Shown: positions 17,088-25,046 of the stretch, one piece after another | How positions within the stretch are numbered: position 1 is the stretch's first letter | Layout: every line of letters begins with the position of its first letter | From: a virus | IMG/VR virus record: IMGVR_UViG_3300031673_000180 | Coordinates: 1 to 40,323 of that record | Direction: 5' to 3' (one strand) | DNA: 40,323 bases | The notes under the pieces: model-generated | Database searches by the model: none | Seen by the model: only the letters and a program-made list of their open reading frames with translations | What the model was told of the DNA's origin: nothing | Position numbers and translations under genes: made by a program

Positions 17088-18344
17088 ATGGCAAATTATG
17101 GCTTACAAGCTGATATTAACGCAAATAAAGGCAAAAACGTCCAACTCTATGTACCCGGACAAACACAATTAGGCGCAAGCGACGTATTCCTCGGTGGAAC
17201 TGGAACTGGTGTCACTGACGCAATGCTCGGTGGCGCTAGACGAATTTATGGCAACACAGCACAAGACACATCGAATGAGTTTACAAACTATGAAACGAAT
17301 ACTAAGCCGCTAAATGACTTTAAAACGGCTCAAGCTGGCCAGCTCAAATCTCAAACTGATTTATACAACCAACAAGCGGCAGCGCAAGCCACCAAGATTC
17401 GCCAAGCAATCGCAACACAAACACAACAGGGTAATGCAACAAAGCAAGATTACACCAATCAGATGAACACGGCCATTGGAACGCTGAATACTGAGCGAGC
17501 TAAGTTACCGGGGCAGACAACAACGCTCAACGACACAGCATCTTCACAGGGTATGGAGAATGCCCAACGTGTCCGTAATTCTCTAGCTCAAATGGGGTTA
17601 CTTCAAAGTGGAGAAAGTGCATCACAACAGCTTCTGAATAATACTAATACGTCTAATCAGATTAACGCTAACAATCTCCAAGGGCAAGAGCTTGATACAC
17701 AATTTGGCAATAAAATCTCTTCTGCTCAAACTGATTTAGCTTCTAAAGTCAAGCAAATTAATAATGCAATAGCCTTGGCTCAGTCTCAGGGAGACGAGAA
17801 CGCTCTAATGGTACTGCAAGATGCTCAAGCAAAGATCGCTAATGCAGGGGCACAGGGCGCAGTAGATTATAACACGTTTGCTTATAAAGCTGGGCAAGAT
17901 GCTACGAATAATCGAATGAATCAACAACAGATTGATGCTAGGAATGTTCAGGATGCGTTAGATAATGTCTATAGGAAGAACCAGGCTGATACACAAGCTA
18001 GACAATGGCAGAGCGGTTTTGATACTAGCAATAGCCAGTTTGATCGACAATTGGCAGCAGAACAACAGAATCAAGCGGCGAATAGGGCGGCTAGTGCGGC
18101 GAAGGCGAGCGCAAAAGCAGTTACCCAATCATCCCCAACAGGAAAATCAAATCAGGATAACGCCTTGATCGAGATTGACAACCAACTTAGCCAGGGAACT
18201 TCACCCGGCAATATTGCAAACTCGATTGAACAGCAACGAGCTTCATTGGCGAAGCAGGGCATTAATGTAGATTCCCTAATAAAATCAGTATGGGCTAAAG
18301 CTGGAATAGCAACAAAACCAGAGGTTGAAGATTCTTGGAGGTGA
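17088..18344 (+). CDS. Putative ejection (internal virion) protein
   Basis: A 418-residue Gln/Ala/Asn-rich, almost wholly helical protein with no cysteine. A Gly-rich N terminus (LGASDVFLGGTGTG) is followed by long helices. Its place after tail genes, together with the giant next gene, matches ejection proteins of short-tailed phages that leave the head and form a channel across the wall. Motif evidence is weak; composition and position drive the call. Confidence 0.6.
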   Translation: MANYGLQADINANKGKNVQLYVPGQTQLGASDVFLGGTGTGVTDAMLGGARRIYGNTAQDTSNEFTNYETNTKPLNDFKTAQAGQLKSQTDLYNQQAAAQATKIRQAIATQTQQGNATKQDYTNQMNTAIGTLNTERAKLPGQTTTLNDTASSQGMENAQRVRNSLAQMGLLQSGESASQQLLNNTNTSNQINANNLQGQELDTQFGNKISSAQTDLASKVKQINNAIALAQSQGDENALMVLQDAQAKIANAGAQGAVDYNTFAYKAGQDATNNRMNQQQIDARNVQDALDNVYRKNQADTQARQWQSGFDTSNSQFDRQLAAEQQNQAANRAASAAKASAKAVTQSSPTGKSNQDNALIEIDNQLSQGTSPGNIANSIEQQRASLAKQGINVDSLIKSVWAKAGIATKPEVEDSWR

Positions 18345-18350
18345 TGATAG

Positions 18351-21300
18351 ATGGGTTTTGATTTCGGTCAAGTAAACGGAAAGCGTTTTTCTCAAAATTC
18401 TTGGGTAGCTGATGAGAACGTATGGTCAGGACCATCGGCCACGCCTATCCCAGATCTTCAACCATTGCCCATAGCTCAGCCAAGGAACTTCCTCGACAGA
18501 CTAAAGGACTTCGGTAGCGGTATCGGTAGTGGCCTTCGCAAGGTAGCTGAACCATACCGCAACGAAAGCATAAATATGTTTGATGTTGTGTTAAAGGATC
18601 CAAGCTTGAAAGAGTCTGACCGAATCAAATACCAAGCTAAGAAAGATGCCTTACTCAAGCCAGGATTTCAGCCATCTAATACGTCCGGGAATATCGGTGA
18701 TGCAGTAGGTCAATTAGTCGGTAATGCTCCTGCTTTTGCTTTTGGCGGTGCAGCTACAGAGGGAATAGCCAAAGGAGTGTTAGGTAAACTCGCCCCTAAG
18801 ATTTCACCCAAACTTCTTCCGTGGGCAGACACAGCGGTAAAAGGTGGCTTATCATTCGCAGCAGTAGCACCGAATGAGTCTAATACTCTCCAAGAAGTAC
18901 CTGAGAGAGTGGCTAAAAACTTTGCATTAGGCGCAGGAATGGGAGTAGGATTCAAGGGTGCAGGGATTGCACTTAAACCTGTTGGTAATGCCATAGGTAA
19001 AGGTGTAGATAGTGCTAGGAGCTTCTTAAAACCTTTGGGAGTACCTAGCGCACCAATTCAGCCTACGCCCCTTAGAACGCTTCCTGTGGCTTCTACACAG
19101 CCTAATAATTTAGGTGGTCCGTTGAATAGATTTGAGGTTAAGGCAGATCAACGAGTACCTGGGACAGCTATACCAAAACCTGTAGGCGAAGCACCTATAG
19201 CCGATCCTACGATTACGCCAACAACAGCACGACAACAACCCAGCATAGGCGAACCGAAGATAGTTAATGAGCGCAGATTCTCCCAAAACGTCCGTGACAG
19301 TCAAGTAGCTCCTGAAAGTGTTAAGCAAAATACCTTAGAAAACCCACTCACTTACGAACCAATCACAAACAAGGAAACACTAAATAAGGCGAATATTGAA
19401 GTTGCTACTGATGCAGTAAAGGCAAGGCAAAAGTTCAACGCACCATCGAAGGGAATTAGTGCTGATGATGTGGCATTAGGCGAATCACTCATTGTTAAAG
19501 CTATCAAAGACGGGGATACCGTAGGGGCGAATGAGTTAATTGCTGATCTAGCGGAAAAGTTGACTCAAGCAGGGCAAGCCGTCCAAGCAGCTTCTATTTT
19601 CAAGCGACTCACGCCTGAAGGGATGCTTCTCTATGCCCAAAGGACAGTTAACACCGTAAACAAAAACCTTCTAGAGCGATTAGGAAAAAAAGCTCCTAAG
19701 GTTGAATTAACTCCCGAAGATTCCAAGTTCATCATTGACACCATGACGCGAGTACAAAAACTAGCTGATGGCAGAGAAAAAGATATTGCCATGGCTCAAG
19801 TTAAAAAACTTATATCCGAAAAGATGCCAGCAACATTGGCAAATAAAGTTGCAGCATTGCAAAGAATCTCACTTCTCCTTAATCCAAAAACTATGGTCCG
19901 CAACACTCTTGGAAATACTGTGTTTGGTGTAATAGATAATATTGCAAATACAGTAGCAACCCCTATTGATATGCTCGCAAGTAAAGCATTTAAGACCCCA
20001 AGAACAACAACTCTTCCTAGTCCATTAGGGCAATTAAAAAGCATGGCACAAGGGGCTAAGATAACAGCTCAGGATGCTAAGTTGGGGATAGACACGTATA
20101 ACACAAAGACACAATATGAATTTAGTGGAACAAGGAATTTCAACAACAAAATTCTTCATAAGTTGGACAGAGCAACCATAGTAGGGTTAAAGATGGGTGA
20201 TACTCCGTTCCACAAAGCTAGTTTTGATGATAGTTTAAGGCAACAAATGAAACTTGCTAAAGTTGATAAACCAACGCTTGCCATGGAAAAACAGGCTCAG
20301 AAAACAGCAGATCAAAGAACTTATCAAGATGTCAACGCCTTAACTGATGCGTTCAAGATGATACAAAAATCACTGAACAAAATTAGTTCAGCCTTCCACC
20401 TGGGAAATGAAGATTTTGGACTTGGTAATCTTGTTGTTCCTTTCGTAAAAACTCCTGCCAATATCCTTAAACGAGCATTGGAGTATAGCCCTGTCGGAAT
20501 AACTGATGCCATCAAGGAAGCAACAAAGATCGGTAAAGGAAAGTTTGACCAGAAAGTATTTGTTGACTCGATTTCCCGGAGTGCCACAGGAACAGCCTTA
20601 ATCATGGTTGGGTATGACCTAGCCAAGCGAGGGATGATAACTGGGTCCGGGAATAAAGATAAAGATGTCGCAGCGTTCGAGCGTGGACTAGGTAAAAATG
20701 ACTATGCTTATAAGTATGGTGATAACCTTTATACCTATGATTGGATGCAGCCAGGGAGCATGGCAATCGCAATAGGGGCAGATGTATACCTTAAGGGTAA
20801 GGACCGCAAGCAAGCTGAGAACGTTGTGTTAGACGCTGCAAAAAGTGGTGGAGAGACATTGTTCAAACAATCTCTTTTGCAGGGTGTAACAAGGTTTATG
20901 AGTGGCTATAATCCAATGGATAGCATAGCAAAAACAGTCATTAACTCACCTACTCAATTCATTCCCACAGTAGCAAAACAAATCTCACAGACTCAGGACC
21001 CTACTCAGCGCACGACGTATTCACCCGACAAACTAGGAACAGCCGGTAATCTTTTAAAGGCCAGGATACCCGGCATGACTACTTCGCTTGAACCAAAGAT
21101 AAATACGTCAGGAGAAGCACAGCAAACATTTCAAGGCAAGAACACTATCAGTAACATCTTTCTTAATCCCGGCAGCGCGACAACTTACAAACCTAACGAA
21201 GTTCAAAAAGGGATACTTGATCTTTATGAAAAAACTGGCGATGTTACTATATTCCCGAGAGTCGCGCCAAAGTCATTCACTTATAAGGGGGATAGTATTA

Positions 21301-21497
21301 AACTGACACCCCAAGAAATGACAAGCTACCAACAGACACTTGGGAAGGTTACAGAAGCCAGAATGAAACCTATTCTAGCAGATAAAAAGACGGATAATGA
21401 CAAGAAGGTTGAAGAACTAAAAGCTGCCATTGATAAGGCGAATGAAGATGCAAAAATAGAGTTATTGCAAAAGAGAGGTATAGAATATAAAAAATAG
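18351..21497 (+). CDS. Large ejection protein with LPD38-like region (1048 aa)
   Basis: The largest gene. Residues about 110-225 are Gly/Ala-rich and hydrophobic (VGQLVGNAPAFAFGGAATEG, GLSFAAVAP), likely membrane-active. Residues 510-560 (KTMVRNTLGNTVFGVIDN) and 690-740 (GLGNLVVPFVKTPANILKRA) are the hallmarks I associate with the LPD38 domain of phage polyvalent proteins. The last 150 residues are charged and helical. It probably travels into the host with the DNA. Start ATG 18351 follows GGAGG; a strong terminator covers its end. Confidence 0.65.
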   Translation: MGFDFGQVNGKRFSQNSWVADENVWSGPSATPIPDLQPLPIAQPRNFLDRLKDFGSGIGSGLRKVAEPYRNESINMFDVVLKDPSLKESDRIKYQAKKDALLKPGFQPSNTSGNIGDAVGQLVGNAPAFAFGGAATEGIAKGVLGKLAPKISPKLLPWADTAVKGGLSFAAVAPNESNTLQEVPERVAKNFALGAGMGVGFKGAGIALKPVGNAIGKGVDSARSFLKPLGVPSAPIQPTPLRTLPVASTQPNNLGGPLNRFEVKADQRVPGTAIPKPVGEAPIADPTITPTTARQQPSIGEPKIVNERRFSQNVRDSQVAPESVKQNTLENPLTYEPITNKETLNKANIEVATDAVKARQKFNAPSKGISADDVALGESLIVKAIKDGDTVGANELIADLAEKLTQAGQAVQAASIFKRLTPEGMLLYAQRTVNTVNKNLLERLGKKAPKVELTPEDSKFIIDTMTRVQKLADGREKDIAMAQVKKLISEKMPATLANKVAALQRISLLLNPKTMVRNTLGNTVFGVIDNIANTVATPIDMLASKAFKTPRTTTLPSPLGQLKSMAQGAKITAQDAKLGIDTYNTKTQYEFSGTRNFNNKILHKLDRATIVGLKMGDTPFHKASFDDSLRQQMKLAKVDKPTLAMEKQAQKTADQRTYQDVNALTDAFKMIQKSLNKISSAFHLGNEDFGLGNLVVPFVKTPANILKRALEYSPVGITDAIKEATKIGKGKFDQKVFVDSISRSATGTALIMVGYDLAKRGMITGSGNKDKDVAAFERGLGKNDYAYKYGDNLYTYDWMQPGSMAIAIGADVYLKGKDRKQAENVVLDAAKSGGETLFKQSLLQGVTRFMSGYNPMDSIAKTVINSPTQFIPTVAKQISQTQDPTQRTTYSPDKLGTAGNLLKARIPGMTTSLEPKINTSGEAQQTFQGKNTISNIFLNPGSATTYKPNEVQKGILDLYEKTGDVTIFPRVAPKSFTYKGDSIKLTPQEMTSYQQTLGKVTEARMKPILADKKTDNDKKVEELKAAIDKANEDAKIELLQKRGIEYKK

Positions 21498-21526
21498 CAG
21501 GGGTTAATTCCCCTGCGTTTTCTTAT
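21497..21526 (+). terminator. Strong terminator ending the virion operon
   Basis: Stem GCAGGGG/CCCCTGC (21497-21503, 21510-21516) with a 6-base loop and GTTTTCTTA. It also contains the stop codon of the opposing gene 21504-21635. Confidence 0.8.
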
Positions 21527-21635
21527 ACTTCTTTCTCAATTGTCTATCTCCTTGCCATTGATCTAACCATGCTATGCCATACCAAACACCAAGGCAGATG
21601 AAACTCAATCCAATAAAGACAATTATATCATCCAA
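21504..21635 (-). CDS. Small membrane protein of the minus-strand trio (43 aa)
   Basis: TTG start at 21635, nine bases after GGGGAGG, overlapping the stop region of the gene before it. Residues about 4-22 (IIVFIGLSFICLGVWYGIAW) form one transmembrane helix, and the tail is basic. It ends inside the facing terminator. Function unknown; likely an accessory (moron) membrane protein. Confidence 0.5.
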   Translation of the reverse strand: MDDIIVFIGLSFICLGVWYGIAWLDQWQGDRQLRKKYKKTQGN

Positions 21636-21636
21636 C

Positions 21637-21957
21637 TCAATCAACCTCCCCTAAAACCTTAGGAGCAATGGCGGAGAAGATAATCTTCATGAACAAAGAT
21701 AGGATTGCGTAGACCACAACAACCACACAATAAGTATTAAAGAAGGTACCAGTCATATTCCACGAGTAGTATCCCCAATAAAATTGAGAAACAAACGGAA
21801 ATACCAAAGTTATAACAGCGGCCAATATTCCTTTTGTAGCGAGGGCAATAAGTATGGTCCACAAATGGATCAATAGCCCAATTCCGCCTATGATGAAATG
21901 AACAACTCCACCTAAAACATAACCAGTTCCAACCAAGTATTTTTTAACTTGAAGCAT
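21637..21957 (-). CDS. Multi-pass membrane protein (about 107 aa)
   Basis: Three to four hydrophobic helices (GYVLGGVVHFIIGGIGLLIHL, ALATKGILAAVITLVFPFVSQF, CVVVVVYAILSLFMKIIF) and few charges. It could be a superinfection-exclusion or other lysogenic-conversion protein, or an odd holin; the sequence does not decide. An ATG at 21957 or TTG at 21960 may be used, and AAAGGA lies 11-14 bases upstream. It opposes all flanking virion and lysis genes. Confidence 0.65.
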   Translation of the reverse strand: MLQVKKYLVGTGYVLGGVVHFIIGGIGLLIHLWTILIALATKGILAAVITLVFPFVSQFYWGYYSWNMTGTFFNTYCVVVVVYAILSLFMKIIFSAIAPKVLGEVD

Positions 21958-22007
21958 CAAAATAAATCAAATCCTTTCTTGCCAAAACATTCCTTTATCA
22001 TCCTTTT

Positions 22008-22112
22008 TTACTCACAATCCTTACACGCATTATTCCTACTCACTCCTGACATAAAAGCCATAAACAGTGCACCAAAACTACTTCCCAATAAAAACACTCC
22101 CACGTACGACAA
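22008..22112 (-). CDS. Tiny membrane protein (34 aa)
   Basis: TTG start at 22112, seven bases after GGGAGGA. A single hydrophobic helix (VGVFLLGSSFGALFMAFMSG) is followed by a short tail with two cysteines (CKDC). First gene of the minus-strand trio. Missed by longer gene callers because of its length and TTG start. Confidence 0.5.
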   Translation of the reverse strand: MSYVGVFLLGSSFGALFMAFMSGVSRNNACKDCE

Positions 22113-22146
22113 GTCTCATTCCTCCCAAAATTATTTCTGTTCCCAC

Positions 22147-22175
22147 ATTATAACATCTATGATAATATACTTCTA
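22147..22175 (-). promoter_or_regulatory. Extended -10 promoter for the minus-strand trio
   Basis: Reading the minus strand, TGTTATAAT (extended -10; TATAAT at 22152-22147) lies 35 bases before the first gene of the trio. The -35 region is poor, as allowed for extended -10 promoters. Confidence 0.5.
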
Positions 22176-22320
22176 CTAGGTATCGGCAAAGGTAGCTCCT
22201 TTGTGTCAACAAATGCAGTTTGTCCCTGCATGATACCTAGTATTTACCGGACAACCCATTCGACTGTGGGTGCTATGCACTCTAAGAGGAACATCTGAGA
22301 AATTGGGTGTTCCTTTCTTA
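22175..22320 (+). ncRNA. Structured leader of the lysis cassette (possible attenuator)
   Basis: A 10-bp closing stem pairs ACTAGGTATC (22175-22184) with GATACCTAGT (22232-22241). It encloses CAAAGG/CCTTTG and ACAAA/TTTGT hairpins; the second loop (TGCAG) can also pair with CTGCA just downstream. Then ACCCA/TGGGT, and a 9-bp stem 22287-22295 with 22306-22314 followed by TTTCTTA, a terminator-like end. One U-G pair in that stem would be a C-A mismatch on the minus strand. No known riboswitch consensus recognised. Confidence 0.55.
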
Positions 22321-22345
22321 TACCTATCTTTAGGAGGGTGCTACA

Positions 22346-22660
22346 TTGAAAAGAACAATCATAACGGTGACAATAATCCTCACTCTAGTCCTTTCTCTAT
22401 TTTTATTAATAGAAAATCGTAATACAAATAACGTAATTGTGACTGTAATAGTTGATGAAATGAGCCAACCTGGTGATTTCCCTATCAACATCAATACGGC
22501 ATCCGCAGAAGCTCTAGAATCCCTTCCTGGCATCGGTAAAGTGCTTGCCGATAGAATCATGAAAGATCGACCATTTAATGACATACACGCATTGGATAGG
22601 GTTAAGGGTATAGGACCAAAAACAATACAAGGGTTACAAGGAAAGGCGGTAACGAATTGA
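22346..22660 (+). CDS. ComEA-like helix-hairpin-helix DNA-binding protein with N-terminal anchor
   Basis: A 104-residue protein from TTG 22346 behind GGAGGG. Residues 5-22 are a transmembrane anchor (IITVTIILTLVLSLFLLI). Residues about 48-104 form two helix-hairpin-helix units (NINTASAEALESLPGIGKVLADRI and LDRVKGIGPKTIQGL), the ComEA DNA-binding fold. In bacteria ComEA binds incoming DNA at the surface. Here it opens the lysis cassette; it may act at the membrane on DNA, for example in exclusion or ejection. That role is inference. It overlaps the next gene. Confidence 0.75.
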   Translation: MKRTIITVTIILTLVLSLFLLIENRNTNNVIVTVIVDEMSQPGDFPININTASAEALESLPGIGKVLADRIMKDRPFNDIHALDRVKGIGPKTIQGLQGKAVTN

Positions 22661-23085
22661 CTACAGAGGTACTAGTTCAATTGGTTTTGAGTTTTGGAGT
22701 TGTTCCATCTCTCTTAGTTTACTTAGTCTATACTGACCGACAATCACGGAAAGAAGAGCGAGAAGAACGTAAATTAGAGATGGGCAGGGCGCAAGATAGA
22801 GAGCTAAGAATGATCAAGGAATCTCAGGATCGAGAAGATAAAATGCTCAAGGAATCGCAAGATAGAGAGAACAAAATATTAGAAGAAGCTAGGATTGAAA
22901 GAGAAAAGGCACAGGAACGTGAGAGAAAATTCATGGATCATATTTCAAAAGCAGATGAGAACATGAAAAACTTTTCAGTCAGCATAAAGCAAATGGGTGA
23001 CACCATGAATACCATTGATAAAAGTATGAGTTACCTACAAAGAGACGTTGAAGCATTGAGGGCTAAGAAGGAGTCTTTACTATGA
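22657..23085 (+). CDS. BhlA/UviB-like holin candidate with long coiled coil
   Basis: Starts at TTG 22657 by overlap with the previous gene. Residues 5-25 form one transmembrane helix (LVLSFGVVPSLLVYLVY), followed by more than 100 residues of charged coiled coil with repeats of ESQDREDKMLK and ESQDRENKIL. The layout resembles BhlA/UviB holin-like proteins but is longer. It lies directly before the amidase, as expected of a lysis partner. Confidence 0.55.
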   Translation: MTTEVLVQLVLSFGVVPSLLVYLVYTDRQSRKEEREERKLEMGRAQDRELRMIKESQDREDKMLKESQDRENKILEEARIEREKAQERERKFMDHISKADENMKNFSVSIKQMGDTMNTIDKSMSYLQRDVEALRAKKESLL

Positions 23086-23714
23086 ACAGAATATATATTT
23101 CCCCCTCAACTCAGCAAAACAACGCCGGAGTAGGTCCCTTCACCACAGAAGAAAATGAAATGAATCCCATAGCTGATATCCTCATCCCTCTTCTCAACAA
23201 AGATGGGCGGTTCACAGTGAAGCGAAATGACCCTTCCATGGATGATGTCTACTCCATTGCCGAGGACTCAAACAAGTTTGGTGCAGAAATCCACATTGCA
23301 ATTCATAGTAACGCAGGGGGTGGAGTTGGTACCGAAGTATTTGCCTATGGACCTAAAACAAATTCAGAGCGCCTAGCTCAATCTCTTTATAATCAGATAG
23401 CACCGCTTTCTCCTGGTGCTGATCGTGGAGTGAAGTATAACCCAAAACTCATTGAGGTAGGAAGTAATGTAAACGCTACGGCCGCGCTCATTGAAATCGC
23501 TTTCCATGATAATCTAGCTGATGCAACATGGATTGCTTATAATCACGCCATGATCGCACAGGCACTCTATAAGGGGGTTTGCGACTTCTATGGGTACAAA
23601 TACTTAGCTTTGATGGTTGCCCCTGTCATATCGCCTACTGTGACCTCTACGGTGGATAAAACTGCTCAAGTTGTTTCTCTTGCTGAACAAATAATTAAAT
23701 TAATGAAAGGATGA
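23082..23714 (+). CDS. N-acetylmuramoyl-L-alanine amidase (Amidase_3 type endolysin)
   Basis: A 210-residue endolysin that cuts the amide between MurNAc and L-alanine. The catalytic domain fills residues 3-165: TEENEM with Glu23/24, IHSNAGG with His75, and ALIEIAFHDN with Glu138. The usual first histidine of the DPGHGG motif is replaced by SPSTQ (residues 7-11), a variant I associate with some clostridial enzymes. The C-terminal 40 residues do not form an obvious wall-binding repeat. It overlaps the previous gene by 4 bases. Confidence 0.82.
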   Translation: MNRIYISPSTQQNNAGVGPFTTEENEMNPIADILIPLLNKDGRFTVKRNDPSMDDVYSIAEDSNKFGAEIHIAIHSNAGGGVGTEVFAYGPKTNSERLAQSLYNQIAPLSPGADRGVKYNPKLIEVGSNVNATAALIEIAFHDNLADATWIAYNHAMIAQALYKGVCDFYGYKYLALMVAPVISPTVTSTVDKTAQVVSLAEQIIKLMKG

Positions 23715-23719
23715 TTTAA

Positions 23720-23902
23720 ATGAATCAATCACGATGGAGATCATGGCCACTTTGGACTTCTATTTTTGCCCTAATTGTGTTTTGCCTAAAGATGTACTTC
23801 AACTATGAACTTCCTGGTGCAGACCAATTAATTAACTTAATTCTTCCTGTTGTCGTAGGTTTGGGGATTGTAAACAATCCGAGTGATTCAGAAAAATGGT
23901 AG
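23720..23902 (+). CDS. Holin (phi-LC3 family-like)
   Basis: A 60-residue protein with two hydrophobic helices (LWTSIFALIVFCLKMYF and LINLILPVVVGLGIV) and a polar C terminus with NNPSDSEKW, the form of small LC3-like holins (GIVxxP-S/T). It would form the pore that lets the amidase through. Follows the amidase by 5 bases and ends 7 bases before a strong terminator. Confidence 0.7.
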   Translation: MNQSRWRSWPLWTSIFALIVFCLKMYFNYELPGADQLINLILPVVVGLGIVNNPSDSEKW

Positions 23903-23909
23903 ATCCTTT

Positions 23910-23957
23910 GGGGGATAGCGTTTCTTAATAAGAATCGCTGTCCCCCTTTTTTTATTT
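23910..23957 (+). terminator. Strong terminator ending the lysis cassette
   Basis: Stem GGGGGATAGCG (23910-23920) pairs with CGCTGTCCCCC (23936-23946), one mismatch, followed by seven Ts. Confidence 0.9.
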
Positions 23958-23974
23958 TACTACATATGATAAAC

Positions 23975-24121
23975 TCAGTCTTATAAACATGCGAAAAAGG
24001 GTTTGCAGTAGCGTGCAGTAAACCAGAAACCCCGAAAAACACATTAGCCGAAAGGTGATGAAAACTGTTAGGCTGCACACATGGAAAAGGCTCCGCTCTA
24101 AATGGGTTGGGCCTTTTTTGT
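23975..24121 (+). ncRNA. Candidate terminated small RNA (about 145 nt)
   Basis: No gene fits this stretch. It holds GGTTT/AAACC (24000-24004, 24020-24024) and a bulged hairpin 24042-24049/24054-24060 capped by a GAAA tetraloop on the plus strand. A possible long-range pairing joins GTGCAG (24013-24018) with CTGCAC (24073-24078). It ends with AAGGCTC/GGGCCTT (24087-24093, 24109-24115) and a run of Ts. A TATGAT lies upstream as a weak -10. It follows a strong terminator, so it should be its own transcript. Confidence 0.5.
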
Positions 24122-24129
24122 CTGTTTTA

Positions 24130-24213
24130 TCATTTTATCAAACGCTTGCCTAACATTCTCCCAATTTTAACAGCAACAGCATAGATCACTAATGCCTCAA
24201 AAATAATAAGCAT
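24130..24213 (-). CDS. Tiny membrane/amphipathic protein (27 aa)
   Basis: ATG at 24213 behind an excellent GGGAGGGAGG. The sequence is one hydrophobic helix with a basic end (LIIFEALVIYAVAVK then RMLGKRLIK). It starts 2 bases after the zinc-ribbon gene ends. Probably real because of the ribosome site; function unknown. Confidence 0.45.
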   Translation of the reverse strand: MLIIFEALVIYAVAVKIGRMLGKRLIK

Positions 24214-24215
24214 AA

Positions 24216-24599
24216 CTAAACCTCCCTCCCGTTAATTGCTTTTGTCATGTAAACCGTCCCACACTCTAAACAAGTAGAGCTAACTATGTCATAGTCTTTG
24301 TTATGGTTTTCTTTCTCAGTGCGTAAGTATCGAGCTGCCTTTGTTCCAGCTCCGCATCCTGGACACTTGTCGGTTACCTCTGCCCCTTCGATGGAGATTA
24401 TAGGTAAATCTTTGTAATATTGAAGAATTCGCACGGTATAGCCAAAGACGGGCATTCGTTGAATATTTGGATACTTATTGATGATTTGAGCTATCTGGCG
24501 CATTAGATCGTTACGACTACATTTACCATGAGCGTAGATATTAATTAAGTTGTGGACTTGTTCCCGATCCTCTAGGGTTGGAAATTGAATTGCTAACAT
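24216..24599 (-). CDS. Zinc-ribbon protein in the first regulatory switch (127 aa)
   Basis: I chose ATG 24599, ten bases after AAGGAG. The N-terminal 75 residues are helical; the C-terminal part has two knuckles, CPGCG and CLECG, for one zinc ribbon. It lies downstream of the XRE repressor on the same strand. It may be a DNA- or RNA-binding accessory of the switch, but no family was recognised. Confidence 0.55.
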   Translation of the reverse strand: MLAIQFPTLEDREQVHNLINIYAHGKCSRNDLMRQIAQIINKYPNIQRMPVFGYTVRILQYYKDLPIISIEGAEVTDKCPGCGAGTKAARYLRTEKENHNKDYDIVSSTCLECGTVYMTKAINGREV

Positions 24600-24692
24600 T
24601 TGATCACGCTCCTTTTTTGATTTGTTAATATATATGACCATTCGGACATAATATGCCTAATTGGTCATGAATTGAATAAAAAAATATAGCCC

Positions 24693-24881
24693 TTAATCGG
24701 GCCATAAATAATCGACTGTTTTTTTAAGAGCTTTTGATATTCTTTTTGCAACAGCAAGCGAAAGATTGGGCTTTAAATCGTTTTCAATTAAGCTGATATG
24801 TCTCTGATTTACCTTTGACACTTTTGAAAGATCATCTTGAGTAAGGCCTCTTTGAAGCCTAACTTCTCTTACTCGATTCAT
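24693..24881 (-). CDS. XRE-family repressor (Cro/CI-type, 62 aa)
   Basis: A minimal helix-turn-helix protein: LQRGLTQDDLSKVSKVNQRHISLIENDLKPN is the classical five-helix XRE fold at residues 9-40. It has no dimerisation or peptidase domain. It is divergent from the gene at 25047, with a consensus promoter and palindromic site between, so it is likely the regulator of that switch. Confidence 0.8.
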   Translation of the reverse strand: MNRVREVRLQRGLTQDDLSKVSKVNQRHISLIENDLKPNLSLAVAKRISKALKKTVDYLWPD

Positions 24882-24972
24882 ATCATCACCACATAAATAT
24901 ATTCCACACTAAAGGACAGTTTCCTGCGTGGTGTTTATCGGAAATGTCAGTGACACAGCTTTTGGTAAATAT

Positions 24973-25017
24973 ATGTAGTTAAGATACATTGCATATCAGT
25001 ATGTACCGTGGTATAAT
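24973..25017 (+). promoter_or_regulatory. Promoter TTGCAT-17-TATAAT with overlapping operator
   Basis: The -35 TTGCAT (24989-24994), 17-base spacer and TATAAT (25012-25017) with TGG in front (extended -10) form a strong promoter for the gene at 25047. A 17-bp inverted repeat ATGTAGTTAAGATACAT (24973-24989) abuts the -35, and another ATGTA lies in the spacer. Expected target of the XRE repressor at 24693. Confidence 0.8.
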
Positions 25018-25046
25018 AAGTTAGGATCAAATTGAAGGAGGTTATT

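Noticed and set aside
21949-22179. Plus-strand frame of 76 codons
   Set aside because: Overlaps the minus-strand membrane genes and their promoter; no ribosome site.
22202-22231. H-type pseudoknot in the lysis leader
   Set aside because: The TGCAG loop and downstream CTGCA could pair, but connecting loops are too short with the first stem formed; alternative hairpins are more likely.
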